A stretch of 64,000 nt of DNA from Anaerolineales bacterium (GCA_025056175.1 JANWWK010000003.1:21981-85980), one strand, 5' to 3'. Numbered from the stretch's first letter, positions 17,881 through 28,435 are shown. Made by a program: numbers and translations. Notes: a model not told the origin generated them from the letters alone.

Positions 17881-19155
17881 TTACGTGTTCCGAATCACAT
17901 CCACCCCGCCCATCCAGGGTTTCAGCACGTCCGGCACCACAATCGAACCATCGGCCTGCTGGTAATTTTCCATCACCGCAATCAACGTGCGGGGCAGGCC
18001 CAACCCCGAACCATTGAGCGTATGCACCAGGCGGGCTTTGCCACCATCCGAGGGACGGTACTTGATGTTAGCGCGCCGCGCCTGAAAATCGGTTACGTTG
18101 GAGACGGAAGAGACCTCTAACCACTCGTTACAGCCAGGCGCCCATAGTTCCAGGTCATACGTCATGGCAGAGCCAAAGCCCAAATCACCTGTACATAGTT
18201 GTTTGACACGGTACGGAATGCCGAGCAGAGCACAGGTTTCTTCGGCATCAGCCAGCATCTTCTGGTGCATGGCTTCGCTTTCTTCGGGTTTGCAGTAGAT
18301 ATACATCTCGACTTTGTCGAACTGATGTCCGCGCTTGATTCCGCGCACATCCCGCCCGGCGCTCATCTTCTCGCGGCGGAAACAAGGCGTATACGCTGTG
18401 TACAGGCGCGGCAGACTGGCTTCGTCCAAAATTTCGTCCATGTGCAGGCCAGTGAGCGGAATTTCCGCTGTCGGCACGAAGTAGTAATCTTCCTCGTGGT
18501 CTTTGTAAAGATTATCGGCAAACTTGGGCAGCTGCCCGGCTCCAAAGACGGTGGCGGTCTTGACCATAAAGGGCAGATATTGTTCGCGGTAGCCCTGGCG
18601 GATGTGCAAATCGAGCATCCAGGCAATCAGCGCACGCTGAAGTCGCGCCCCTGCCCCGCTCAACACGTAGAAGCGCGAACCGGTCAGTTTCGTACCGCGC
18701 TCAAAATCAATGATACCCAGCGCCGGGCCGAGTTCCCAGTGTGGTTTGGGCGTAAATTCAAAAACGCGCGGTTCACCCACCGTTTTGATGACGATGTTCT
18801 CGCTATCATCTTTGCCATAAGGAACGCGTGGGTCGGGAAGGTTCGGCAAAGTTGCCACCTGAGCGGTCAACGCCGCTTCGACTTCCGCCAGTTCCCGGTC
18901 GAGAACGGCGATTTTCTCGCCGACCAGACGCATGGCCTCGATTTTGGCCTGACGCTCGTTTGGGTCTTTCATCTTGCCAATTTCTTTCGAGACGGTATTT
19001 CGCTCGGCTTTGAGCGCCTCTACTTCCGCAATGACCGCCCGACGCCGGGCATCGCGCTCCAAAATGACATCCACTGCCGCAGGGTCTTCCTGCCGGTCGC
19101 GCAAGGCCTGGCGAACGCGTTCAGGATTTTCGCGGATGAAATTAATATCCAACAT
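17881..19155 (-). CDS. serS: seryl-tRNA synthetase
   Basis: [18 protein letters not shown]...; [63 protein letters not shown]. Confidence 0.97.
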   Translation of the reverse strand: MLDINFIRENPERVRQALRDRQEDPAAVDVILERDARRRAVIAEVEALKAERNTVSKEIGKMKDPNERQAKIEAMRLVGEKIAVLDRELAEVEAALTAQVATLPNLPDPRVPYGKDDSENIVIKTVGEPRVFEFTPKPHWELGPALGIIDFERGTKLTGSRFYVLSGAGARLQRALIAWMLDLHIRQGYREQYLPFMVKTATVFGAGQLPKFADNLYKDHEEDYYFVPTAEIPLTGLHMDEILDEASLPRLYTAYTPCFRREKMSAGRDVRGIKRGHQFDKVEMYIYCKPEESEAMHQKMLADAEETCALLGIPYRVKQLCTGDLGFGSAMTYDLELWAPGCNEWLEVSSVSNVTDFQARRANIKYRPSDGGKARLVHTLNGSGLGLPRTLIAVMENYQQADGSIVVPDVLKPWMGGVDVIRNT

Positions 19156-19181
19156 GAACTGCCTCCGAATATAATGAAATG

Positions 19182-19492
19182 GCCGCCCCTCCCGGCAGGA
19201 CGAGGGGCGGCTCGTGGTACCACCTGCGTTTGCGCTTTTTTTCGCTTCGCCCTCTTCTTTATCAAAGAGACCAGCAAGATATAAAAGCGCCTCGACTTCG
19301 CTGTAACGGGCGTCCCGGCTCTCTTACGATGGCGCAACACGCGCTATCCCTGCGAGAGCGACTTGCGGCGGGCAATGCGTGGCTATTCCGCGCCGCAGCC
19401 GGAGGGGATTTCGCTCCCCACTCGCCTGTCTTGCACCAGCCGGCAGGTCTCTGATACCGCAAGGGGAGGTACTTGTCTCCGGGCCGTCTTTC
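19182..19492 (-). ncRNA. T-box leader upstream of serS
   Basis: Minus-strand T-box core GCAGGTGGTACCACGAG (19211-19227) followed by terminator GCCGCCCCTC...GAGGGGCGGC (19182-19211) just before serS; about 300 nt structured leader. Confidence 0.88.
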
Positions 19493-19499
19493 AGACATG

Positions 19500-19527
19500 A
19501 TTATACGCGGAGCAAAGGGCATGTCAA
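19500..19527 (-). promoter_or_regulatory. sigma70-type promoter for the T-box/serS transcript
   Basis: Minus strand TTGACA-N16-TATAAT, consensus hexamers. Confidence 0.8.
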
Positions 19528-19548
19528 CCCCGCAGTATAATCAGACCC

Positions 19549-20295
19549 GTGTCTGCTCGCCGCCGCGACCTCATCCTTGCGTTTCTGTTTCTGCTGACCA
19601 CCTGGCAAATGGCTGCCTGGCTGTTTGAGCGTCCAATTCTGCCGACGCCCGGCGCCGTGTTACAGGTATTCTGGCACGAGCTGACACAAGGCGCGTTGAT
19701 GGGGCATTTCCTGGTCAGTTTCTGGCGGGTCACCGCCGGAATGTTGCTCGCCGTCTTAACGGCAGCGCCGTTAGGGTTGGTACTGGGGCAATCGAAACGG
19801 CTCAACAGCCTGATTTCGCCGGTCATCTATCTGCTTTATCCTATCCCCAAAGTTGTGTTTGTTCCGGTTATCCTGCTGTTCTTCGGCATCGGAGACGCAT
19901 CGAAAATCGCCGTCATCTTCGTCATCCTGTTCTTCCAGATTCTCGTGCTGGTGCGCGACCAGGCTGCCAGCCTGCGCCCGGAATTAATCCAATCGGTTCG
20001 CAGTCTCGGCGCAGGCCGGCGAGCTTTATTCTGGTTCGTCTATTTCCCTGCCAGCCTGCCCGCTATTTTGACTGCACTGCGCCAGAGCATCGGCACGGCA
20101 GTGGCGGTACTGTACATTGCGGAAGTGATTGCCACCACGCGTGGATTGGGATATTACATCTACTATCAGGGTAATACCCTGTTCGATTACCCGGCGATGT
20201 ATGCCGGCGTGGTGGCAATGAGCCTGCTGGGACTGGGGATGTACTTCTCGGTAGACTGGCTGGAGCGCCGCGTGTGCCGATGGCAATTCGTCTGA
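19549..20295 (+). CDS. ABC transporter permease, SsuC/TauC-type (BPD_transp_1)
   Basis: GTG start; PTPGAVLQVFWHELTQGALMGHF..., VRSLGAGRRALFWFVYFPASLPAILTALRQSIGTAVAVLYIAEVIATTRGLGYYI. Confidence 0.88.
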   Translation: MSARRRDLILAFLFLLTTWQMAAWLFERPILPTPGAVLQVFWHELTQGALMGHFLVSFWRVTAGMLLAVLTAAPLGLVLGQSKRLNSLISPVIYLLYPIPKVVFVPVILLFFGIGDASKIAVIFVILFFQILVLVRDQAASLRPELIQSVRSLGAGRRALFWFVYFPASLPAILTALRQSIGTAVAVLYIAEVIATTRGLGYYIYYQGNTLFDYPAMYAGVVAMSLLGLGMYFSVDWLERRVCRWQFV

Positions 20296-20296
20296 C

Positions 20297-21322
20297 CTAG
20301 CGCCAAAATGCCGGGAGATATATCCGAATCAACACATCGGCCAGCAAACCGAGCAGGAACAGCCCCCCAAAGGCACGGTTATTGCGAAATGCCAGCGGCG
20401 CAAAAAAGAGTGGCCAGCCGCCCTGCCCATCGGGAAACCAATCGGGGCGAGTGGCAGGACGCGGCTGAAGGAAAAACGGCAGAGTCGTCTTCAGGGTTGG
20501 GAGCGCAAACAAGACAACCAGCATAACCGGCGTAAAATAGCGCACGGCAATCAGCGCCAAAACCACCAGATACGGCGCAATCATCAATCCGATGACGGCC
20601 CAACGCGCGTTGCGCTCACCCAGCAAAACCGGCAGGGTGTGAATGCCCTTTTCTTTATCGACCGTAATTTTATCAATGTGCTTACCGAAGATAACCGTAG
20701 TTACACCAAAATAGTAGGGAATTGTGGCCCAGACCACGTTCCAATCCCAGGCATGCGCCAGAACATAATAGCCGCCGCCTATCATCAGCGGCCCCCAAAC
20801 CAGCAACACAGCCACCTCGCCCAGCGCAATGTACTTAAGCGGCCAGGTGTAGAACAAAACAAAGAAGGCGCCCAGGCCAAGCAGAACCCAAATGAGCGGG
20901 TCCCAACCGTTGATGGCAAGCAGATAGACGCCCATCGCAGCAGCCAGCGCACCGGTGACAGCAGTATAAGTGAGCAGTTGCGTGGTGGTCAACAACCCAT
21001 TCGCAACCGGCTGTGGGCCATACAGGGTGCGAAAATAGTTATCCTTATCCACGCCTTTGACGTAATCAGTGTAATCATTGAACAGATTGTTGGTTGCGTG
21101 TGCAAGTATCAACCCCAGGGTCAGCGCCAGCCAGGGTAAAAAAGCGAACTGACCATCGCGCAAGGCAAACAGTCCCGCCAGTGCAGCCGAGATGAAAGTC
21201 ATCACCAACACTGCCGCACGGGTAGAAATCAGCCACTTCGAGACAATATCGAGCGAATCCCACTCCTCTTTGCTCACGGCAGGGATAATATTCAGGGCTT
21301 TCTTCCACATTGCAAAGTTCAT
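20297..21322 (-). CDS. UbiA-family prenyltransferase (MenA-like)
   Basis: ATNNLFNDYTDYVKGVDKDN (NDxxDxxxD-type) and FGKHIDKITVDKEKGIHTLPVLLG; multi-TM. Confidence 0.82.
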   Translation of the reverse strand: MNFAMWKKALNIIPAVSKEEWDSLDIVSKWLISTRAAVLVMTFISAALAGLFALRDGQFAFLPWLALTLGLILAHATNNLFNDYTDYVKGVDKDNYFRTLYGPQPVANGLLTTTQLLTYTAVTGALAAAMGVYLLAINGWDPLIWVLLGLGAFFVLFYTWPLKYIALGEVAVLLVWGPLMIGGGYYVLAHAWDWNVVWATIPYYFGVTTVIFGKHIDKITVDKEKGIHTLPVLLGERNARWAVIGLMIAPYLVVLALIAVRYFTPVMLVVLFALPTLKTTLPFFLQPRPATRPDWFPDGQGGWPLFFAPLAFRNNRAFGGLFLLGLLADVLIRIYLPAFWR

Positions 21323-21349
21323 AGATGACGCTCCTTCGGTCAGAATTTT

Positions 21350-21377
21350 GTGGGACAACTCGCATGAGTTGTCCCAC
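21350..21377. other. perfect 12-bp inverted repeat in the pfk-ubiA intergenic region
   Basis: GTGGGACAACTC-GCAT-GAGTTGTCCCAC followed by TTTTT on + strand. Confidence 0.7.
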
Positions 21378-21404
21378 TTTTTCACAGGCATGGATGTGAC
21401 ACCG

Positions 21405-22643
21405 TTACAGCTCGCTGGTCATGATGAAGAGCGGCTTCATCTCAAAGTTCTCATAGCGTGGGCGGTAACGGTCGGTATCGTAGAAGTGTTCAACGTTGAC
21501 CAGTTTCTTTGTAGAAGTCACAACATCGAGCGGGACGTTATCGTAACGACCATTTTTGAGAACCACCAGCCGCCCATGAATGCCCTTGAGAATCAGGTCA
21601 AGCGCCAGGTTGCCAAAAGCCATTGGCACAATCGAGTCAATCGCATCGGGGTCACCGCCACGCACCATGTAACCAAGTTTCTGTTCCACAACTTCGATGG
21701 TCTTTCCGTTGTTGTATTTGGGCGAAATATCCTTCATGGCTGCCGCCACCAGGTCGCCGATGCCGCCCAGTTTGGCGTGGCCGTAAGCATCGGTCTCCAT
21801 TTTTTCAAAGACCATCTCACCGCCCTCGAACATCGCGCCTTCTGAAACCAGACAAATCGAATACTTGCTGGGATTGCGGTTGCGGTCATACGTCATCAGT
21901 TCGGTCAGGCGTTCGATATTGAACTTATACTCCGGGATGACGCAGCGATTGGCTGCCCCGGCCATCGTGGGAAGCATCGCCGTAAACCCGGCATAGCGGC
22001 CAAACACCTCCAGCACCAGGAAGCGTTCATGCGAACCAGCAATCGTGCGAAGGTTGTTGACAAGCGCGATCGTGCGGGTGACACACGTACTGAAACCGAT
22101 GCAATAATCGGTGCCAGGCACATCGTTGTCCATCGTCTTCGGAATGGCAACCACCTTGACGCCTTCCTGATACAGGCGCACGGCATACGAGAGGGTATCG
22201 TCGCCACCAATCGGAATCAGGTAATCAATCCCCAGAAAATCCAGGTTTTTGAGCACTTCTTCGGTCAGGTCGGCGCGCTCTTCAGTGTATTTTCCCTTCA
22301 GATGTTCAGGCATATCCTTCTGCTTCACCTTGCTGGGGTTGGTGCGCGAAGAATGCAGAAACGTACCGCCCGTGCGTCCGGCGCGATTGACGATTTCCTC
22401 GCTCAAAAATTGATAGTTGGCGCTGTTATCGGCGTTTTTATCGCGCACAATCTCGGTCAGCCCGGCCCAACCGCGCCGAATGCCAACCACCTGATACCCC
22501 TCGCGCAAAGCGCGGATGGTGACAGCGCGAATGGCCGGGTTCAGGCCTGGCACATCCCCACCGCCGGTCAGAATGCCAATGACTCCGGGTTTCTTTTTGA
22601 TTGCCATAGGGATATTCTCCTTCGATGGATTTGGGAACTCCAC
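21405..22643 (-). CDS. 6-phosphofructokinase family, predicted PPi-dependent type
   Basis: GILTGGGDVPGLNPAIRA; GGDDT and PKTMDND active-site signatures; start may be internal MAIKKKPGVIG. Confidence 0.9.
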   Translation of the reverse strand: MEFPNPSKENIPMAIKKKPGVIGILTGGGDVPGLNPAIRAVTIRALREGYQVVGIRRGWAGLTEIVRDKNADNSANYQFLSEEIVNRAGRTGGTFLHSSRTNPSKVKQKDMPEHLKGKYTEERADLTEEVLKNLDFLGIDYLIPIGGDDTLSYAVRLYQEGVKVVAIPKTMDNDVPGTDYCIGFSTCVTRTIALVNNLRTIAGSHERFLVLEVFGRYAGFTAMLPTMAGAANRCVIPEYKFNIERLTELMTYDRNRNPSKYSICLVSEGAMFEGGEMVFEKMETDAYGHAKLGGIGDLVAAAMKDISPKYNNGKTIEVVEQKLGYMVRGGDPDAIDSIVPMAFGNLALDLILKGIHGRLVVLKNGRYDNVPLDVVTSTKKLVNVEHFYDTDRYRPRYENFEMKPLFIMTSEL

Positions 22644-22681
22644 TGTATCTTACACTGGCACAAAGCGATTTTCAATACTCT

Positions 22682-25600
22682 TCATCTCCCCAACATCTCG
22701 TCACTCACCTCGTCCAGGCGCAGGCTGATTTGCTGACTGGCCGAATCGCGGCCCATCGTAATCCCATAAATCACATCGGCCACCTGAACGGTATTGCGGT
22801 TGTGGGTGACGACAATAAATTGTGTATGCTCGCTCAACTCATCCAACAGGTCGCGGAAACGCCCCACGTTGGCTTCATCCAGCATCGCGTCCACCTCATC
22901 CATCACACAGACCGGCGTTGGCGAGACCTTGAGCAGAGCAAACACCAGCGAAATCGCCGTCAGCGAGCGTTCTCCGCCCGAAAGCAAAGAAAGCCCCTGT
23001 TCGCGCCGGCCCGGCAGACGGGCTTCGATATCAATACCGGTCTCGGTCAGATTGTCGGGGTCGGTCAACACCAGGCGTGCCGAACCGCCACCAAACAAAC
23101 GGGTGAAAATGTGCCTGAACTCAGCAGCAACGGCTTCAAACGTCCTGGTAAACTCCTTTTTGGTGACTTCATCCAATTCCGCAATCACCTGCCGCAAATC
23201 GGCCTCTGCCTGACGCAGGTCAGCCACCTGACTGGTCATGAAGTCATAACGCTCTTTGACCGATTCATATTCCTGCTGTGCTTCCATGTTGACCGCCCCC
23301 ATGCGCCGAATCTGGGCACGCTTTTGGGCCAGCGCTTCTTCCAGTTCGGGCGCCAATTCGGTCACATACGGCAGCGTCTCTACCATTTCACCCAGCGGCA
23401 GAGGAACGGCGCCGGTCACGCTGGTTTCATACTCAAATTGAACCAAACCAAAATCTTCCTCAATCCGGCGCCGCAAGGTTTCCAATGCTTCTTGACGGCG
23501 GCCTAATTCCAACTGTGCTTGCGCATTAAAACGTTCCACGTTTGCCAGCGATTTCTGGGCAGCGGTTTCACGCTCCTGCAAGGCCGCTTCTTCCTGCTCA
23601 GCCTGAGTCAACTGCGCTTCTGCTGGCTCAATTTGCGCCCGCAGCGTCTCAATTTGTTCGTGCAAAACACGTTCATCGGCCTGTAAGCGCGCCTTTTCAG
23701 CCTCCAGGTTAACAAGCGCGGCCTGTACTTCGGCCTCCCGCCGGCGTGCGGCTTCGATTTGCGCCTTCACACGCTCCATCGCCTGCGTTCGTTCGTGCAA
23801 ACGGGTACGCGCATCATTCACCGTGCGTTCAGAAACCGAAACACGCGCCCCCCAGTAATTCACCTGCGAGAGCATCTCCTCCAGCGACAAACCAGCCAGT
23901 TCACCGTTTAACTTACGCAGCGTCTCTTGCGCCGCGCCCAACCGCTCTTCCACATCTTCCAGCAACAAACCGGTTTCGGTCTGTTCGCGCTCAGCCTCAC
24001 GCAGCTCCTTGTGCAGCGTCTCCTTCTGCCCGGCCTGAAAATCGCGCTGGCGGCGCGCCGATTCGACCGCCAGCGAAGCCTCACGTTCGGCCTGAACGGC
24101 CTCATTCAAAACCTTACGCGCCTTACGCAACGCCTCCTCGCGGGCAGCAATCTCTTTTTGAGTGGCAGCCAGGTCAGCATTCAAACCATTCAGCCTCTCC
24201 GCAAGTGCATTCAACGCCTCCACCGTCTGCGCCAACCGTTCAGAAAGTTCCCGCTTCTCGCGCGGACGGCCCAGCGCTGCGGCGCGCGTTTCGCGCCCGG
24301 CAGCAATCAACCCGTTCGGGCGAAACACCTCCCCCTTCAACGTCACAAAGCGTACCTGCGGGTACTCCCTCCGCAAGACCTGCGCCACGGCGCGATTCTC
24401 CACCACCGCCACATCCCCCAAAAGCGCCTCTACCGCCGGACGAATGTCCTCCGCCACCTGCACCAAATCCGCGCCGAAACCAATGATTTTTGGGGAAAGG
24501 TCGCCCCGCAGCGCCTCCCGTTGCGCGCGCTGGCTCCTGGCTTCGTCATCATCCGTTATCGGCAGGATGACCGCCCGGCCTGTAGCCTGCTCCAGGAATT
24601 CGAGAGCGCGTTCGACGCTCAAACCGGATTCGACCAGCACCACATCAAACGCATCGCCCAGTGCCGCTGCCAGCGCCGTCTCATACGCTGCCGGCACATC
24701 CATCATCGCCGAGAGCGCCCCCTTTGCGCCCTGCCAACCGGTCGTCCGCGCCGCTTCCAGAAGAAAACGCGCCCCCTCAGCATACCCGGAGAACGATTTC
24801 TCCGCCTGCTCCAAAACATCCAGGCGCGCCTGAAGTTTGGCCTGCTCCCCCGCTTTGAGATTGCGCTCGTCCTGCTTTGCCCGGCGGGCTGCTTCCAGTT
24901 CCGTCAACTGCTGACGCGCCGCCGAAAGCGCCGTTTCGGCCTCCTGCACGGCAGTTTCGGCCTGCTGACGTGCTTTCTGGGCAGCCAGATGCTTTTTTTC
25001 AGCCGAGGCAAAAGTCTGCTCGGCAGTCGCAATCACCACATCGGCTTCACGCAATTTCTGGCGGAACGAATCGGCCCGGTTTTTGAGTTCGTGCAAACGC
25101 GCCTGATGACGCGCCCGGCGGCCATTCAATTCATTCAGCTGATTGCGCGCGGCATTCAGTTTTTGCTCCACCGCAGCGCGCTCCATTTGTCGGGCCGAGA
25201 GCGCCGCCTTCGCGGCAGATTCTTGCGCCCTGGCTTCTGCGGCTTCCGCCTGAATACGCTCCAGGTCGGTGCGGGCTTCTTCCAGCCGTTCGGCGGCAGC
25301 ACGCTGCTCATCGTTCAGGCGTTCCTGTTCAGCGGTAGATTGCGCGCGGCTCTCCGTCAGAGCGCGGCGGCGTTCCTCTAAAACAGCCAACTCCCGGCTG
25401 ATGGCCTCACGCCGCTGATGTAACCCCGCCGATTGACGATGCCACTCGTTCAACTGTGCGCGCAAATCGAACAGCCGGACGCGCGTCGTGGCAAACCCTT
25501 CTGTCAGCGCACGATACGTTTCACGCGCTTCATGCAGTTTGGCCTCCTGCTGACGAGCAAACGCTTGCGCTTCGGTCCACTCTTTTTGCGCACGATGCCA

Positions 25601-26305
25601 GTGATAGCCATACCACTCACGCAAAATGAGTTTCAAATCGGCCTGAACCTGCTGATATTCCTGAGCGCGCCGTGCTTGCCGTTCCAATCCACGCAAACGC
25701 GGCTCCAGTTCGGCCAAAATATCCAGGACGCGCTCCAGGTTACGCTGTGTCGTCTCCAGGCGACGCAAAGCCTCCTCACGCCGGGCGCGATACAGACCAA
25801 TGCCCGCGGCTTCCTCGAACAAACGGCGGCGTTCCTCGGCCTTAAGCGCCAGAGAAGCATCCACCATTCCCTGCCCCAAAATCGTATATGTGCGCTCCGA
25901 CAAGCCCGATTGTGCCAGCAACTCGTTGATGTCACGCAAGCGGACGGTCTGACCGTTGAGCAGATATTCATTGCGCCCATCGCGGTATGCGCGGCGGGTG
26001 ATGGCAACTTCAGAAAAATCTACCGGCAGCCAGCCGGTCGTATTATCAAAAGTGATTGTAACAGAGGCCATACCGGCGCGCGGACGGTGTTCTGAACCCG
26101 CAAAAATCATATCTTCCGTCTTCTTGGCGCGCAACAGGCTGGCCGATTGCTCTCCCAACACCCAGCGCAGAGAATCAGCAAAATTTGACTTGCCCGAACC
26201 GTTCGGGCCCACAATCGCAGTAATTCCATCCGCAAATTCAAACAGCGTCCTGGAGGCAAATGTTTTGTAACCGTGCAGTTCAAGAGATTTGAGACGTAAA
26301 GGCAT
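22682..26305 (-). CDS. smc: chromosome segregation protein SMC
   Basis: MPLRLKSLELHGYKTFASRTLFEFADGITAIVGPNGSGKSNFADSLRWVLGEQS; coiled coils, hinge, C-term LSGGERSLTAISLVFALLKVSPTPVCVMDEVDAMLDEANVGRF. Confidence 0.97.
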   Translation of the reverse strand: MPLRLKSLELHGYKTFASRTLFEFADGITAIVGPNGSGKSNFADSLRWVLGEQSASLLRAKKTEDMIFAGSEHRPRAGMASVTITFDNTTGWLPVDFSEVAITRRAYRDGRNEYLLNGQTVRLRDINELLAQSGLSERTYTILGQGMVDASLALKAEERRRLFEEAAGIGLYRARREEALRRLETTQRNLERVLDILAELEPRLRGLERQARRAQEYQQVQADLKLILREWYGYHWHRAQKEWTEAQAFARQQEAKLHEARETYRALTEGFATTRVRLFDLRAQLNEWHRQSAGLHQRREAISRELAVLEERRRALTESRAQSTAEQERLNDEQRAAAERLEEARTDLERIQAEAAEARAQESAAKAALSARQMERAAVEQKLNAARNQLNELNGRRARHQARLHELKNRADSFRQKLREADVVIATAEQTFASAEKKHLAAQKARQQAETAVQEAETALSAARQQLTELEAARRAKQDERNLKAGEQAKLQARLDVLEQAEKSFSGYAEGARFLLEAARTTGWQGAKGALSAMMDVPAAYETALAAALGDAFDVVLVESGLSVERALEFLEQATGRAVILPITDDDEARSQRAQREALRGDLSPKIIGFGADLVQVAEDIRPAVEALLGDVAVVENRAVAQVLRREYPQVRFVTLKGEVFRPNGLIAAGRETRAAALGRPREKRELSERLAQTVEALNALAERLNGLNADLAATQKEIAAREEALRKARKVLNEAVQAEREASLAVESARRQRDFQAGQKETLHKELREAEREQTETGLLLEDVEERLGAAQETLRKLNGELAGLSLEEMLSQVNYWGARVSVSERTVNDARTRLHERTQAMERVKAQIEAARRREAEVQAALVNLEAEKARLQADERVLHEQIETLRAQIEPAEAQLTQAEQEEAALQERETAAQKSLANVERFNAQAQLELGRRQEALETLRRRIEEDFGLVQFEYETSVTGAVPLPLGEMVETLPYVTELAPELEEALAQKRAQIRRMGAVNMEAQQEYESVKERYDFMTSQVADLRQAEADLRQVIAELDEVTKKEFTRTFEAVAAEFRHIFTRLFGGGSARLVLTDPDNLTETGIDIEARLPGRREQGLSLLSGGERSLTAISLVFALLKVSPTPVCVMDEVDAMLDEANVGRFRDLLDELSEHTQFIVVTHNRNTVQVADVIYGITMGRDSASQQISLRLDEVSDEMLGR

Positions 26306-26470
26306 AAAAAATCACATCCAACAATGCGTTGAGAACAGTATTGTACAGACAGTCATTTCTACAATCGGCATGGAGACACGCAGAAAACACAAGCAACACG
26401 CTAAAAAATCGTTATCCAGACTACTTTTCCTGCGCGTCTCCGGCCATGTCCTGCCTTCTGCGTACCAGAT

Positions 26471-27205
26471 TCAATCTTCACTCATCTCAATCCCATCCAG
26501 CGCATTCTGAGCAGCAGCCTGTTGTGCAGCGTGCTTCGACGGCCCCGTCCCGCGCCCAAAGCACTTACCGGCGATATGCACTTCCACCTGAAAAGTCCGC
26601 GCATGGTCTGGCCCGCTGGAATCACGGGTGATGTATTGTGGTGTACCAAGCTTGTGTGCCTGCGCCCACTCCTGCAAGCGTGATTTGGGGTCCAACGTAT
26701 GCATTTGGACAAAAATACGGTCAGCGGCAGGTTCCAAGAGCGGCATTACAAACGCTCGCGCCGCCTCCAGCCCCTTGTGCTGATAGAGCGCGCCGACAAT
26801 CGCCTCAAACGTTGCACACAAGAGCGCATCGCGGTCACGCCCGCCGCCATGCAATTCTCCGCGTCCCAACCGCATCGCGTTTCCCAGCCCTAACTGACGG
26901 GCAAAATCGGCCAGGGTTTCGGTACGCACCAGCGCCGAACGCATACGGGTCAGTTCGCCTTCGGGCATTTCCGGGTAAGCGTTATACACCCATGCCCCTA
27001 CCAAAAAGTCCAGCACGGCGTCGCCCAGAAATTCCAGGCGTTCATTATCCGCCGGCACATCTGGGTGTTCGTTGACATAAGAACGATGGGTCAACGCACG
27101 GGTAAGCAGGCGCAAATCGTCAAACGGCAGGTTGAGCCGCTGCGCAAGTTGAGCGGGCGTTTCACTGCCAGCCCGCTCCGTCAGGGGTTCGTTCATTTCT
27201 AACAC
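26471..27205 (-). CDS. rnc: ribonuclease III
   Basis: THRSYVNEHPDVPADNERLEFLGDAVLDFLVG RNase III signature; C-term dsRBD (PSKHAAQQAAAQNAL). Confidence 0.96.
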   Translation of the reverse strand: MLEMNEPLTERAGSETPAQLAQRLNLPFDDLRLLTRALTHRSYVNEHPDVPADNERLEFLGDAVLDFLVGAWVYNAYPEMPEGELTRMRSALVRTETLADFARQLGLGNAMRLGRGELHGGGRDRDALLCATFEAIVGALYQHKGLEAARAFVMPLLEPAADRIFVQMHTLDPKSRLQEWAQAHKLGTPQYITRDSSGPDHARTFQVEVHIAGKCFGRGTGPSKHAAQQAAAQNALDGIEMSED

Positions 27206-27472
27206 GGGGAATCTCCCCGGAACTCAGGGAGCGCCAACCCCCCACCCACCGAAACTACGCGAACATCAGAGAGCATTGGCAGGGGTTCGCGGCCACTCAG
27301 TTCCTTATCTTGAAGAATTGCACGTCGGAGAAGACAAAACATCACCGAAGCACGCGCTGATTTTACACGGGTTTACGCGATTTGGGAAACCCCAACTGCC
27401 CTGCCAGCCACGCGCCTGCTGCGCGTATAATACATTTGTAGTGCATCCTCATTCGGTTCGGAGCGAATCGCC

Positions 27473-28393
27473 TTGTCTTTGTGTCCTCCTCTCATCGTCA
27501 TCGTCGGCCCGACTGCCGTTGGCAAAACCCACCTCGCCATCGAGCTGGCCTTGCGCCTGAATGGCGAGGTGGTTTCTGCCGATTCGCGCCTGTTCTACCG
27601 AGGGATGGACATCGGCACCGCCAAGCCCTCCCTTGAGGAAAGGCGCGGTGTGCCACATCATTTGATTGACGTCGCCGAGCCGGATGAAACCTGGTCTTTG
27701 GCTCTTTTTCAACAAAAAGCACGCGCGGCCATCCAGGAAATTCATGAGCGCAACAGGCTGCCTTTTCTGGTAGGCGGCACAGGGCAATATGTGCGTGCCG
27801 TGACCGAAGGCTGGACCCCACCCGAAGTCCACCCCAACCCTCGCCTTCGCAGCGTTCTTGAACATCTGGCCGAACACCACAGCCCTTACTGGCTACACGA
27901 CAAACTGAAAATGCTCGACCCCTCCGCTGCCGTTTCCATTGACCCACGCAACCTGCGCCGCACCGTGCGAGCGCTGGAGGTCATTTTCAGCACCGGGCGG
28001 CCTTTTTCCGCCCAACGCCAGAGCGGACAATCGCCCTATCACCTCCTCACCCTGGGCCTGACCCGGCCACGAGACGAACTCTATCGCCGCATAGACGAAC
28101 GGATTGAAGCCATGTTTGCACACGGCCTGCTCAATGAAGTCGAAGCCCTGCTCGAAAAAGGCTACTCTCCCAACCTGCCAGCCATGTCGGCGATTGGCTA
28201 TCGAGAAGCGGCCGCTGTCTTAAGGGGACAAATGACCCTCGAAGAAGCCAAAACCCAAATGAAGCGGCTGACGCGCGTCTTCGTGCGCCGTCAGGCCAAC
28301 TGGTTCAAAGTCAATGACCCATCCATTCAATGGTTCCACGCCGGCAAAGTCAGCATAGATGAAATTGAACACTTCCTGCGGCAAAAATTGTGA
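27473..28393 (+). CDS. miaA: tRNA dimethylallyltransferase
   Basis: TTG start; IVGPTAVGKTHLAIELA, SADSRLFYRGMDIGTAKP, GGTGQYVRAVTEGW. Confidence 0.95.
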   Translation: MSLCPPLIVIVGPTAVGKTHLAIELALRLNGEVVSADSRLFYRGMDIGTAKPSLEERRGVPHHLIDVAEPDETWSLALFQQKARAAIQEIHERNRLPFLVGGTGQYVRAVTEGWTPPEVHPNPRLRSVLEHLAEHHSPYWLHDKLKMLDPSAAVSIDPRNLRRTVRALEVIFSTGRPFSAQRQSGQSPYHLLTLGLTRPRDELYRRIDERIEAMFAHGLLNEVEALLEKGYSPNLPAMSAIGYREAAAVLRGQMTLEEAKTQMKRLTRVFVRRQANWFKVNDPSIQWFHAGKVSIDEIEHFLRQKL

Positions 28394-28407
28394 ATTTTTT
28401 CCCTTTG

Positions 28408-28435
28408 TTGACTTTTCTTTTGGTTGCCTTATACT
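28408..28435 (+). promoter_or_regulatory. sigma70-type promoter for acyl-CoA synthetase gene
   Basis: TTGACT-N16-TATACT, about 60 nt upstream of the start. Confidence 0.65.

Noticed and set aside
18199-19284. 361 aa + strand ORF antisense to serS and its T-box leader
   Set aside because: serS assignment is unambiguous; ORF is a codon-bias artefact.
23927-25381. 484 aa + strand ORF antisense to smc
   Set aside because: Shadow ORF in high-GC coiled-coil coding sequence.
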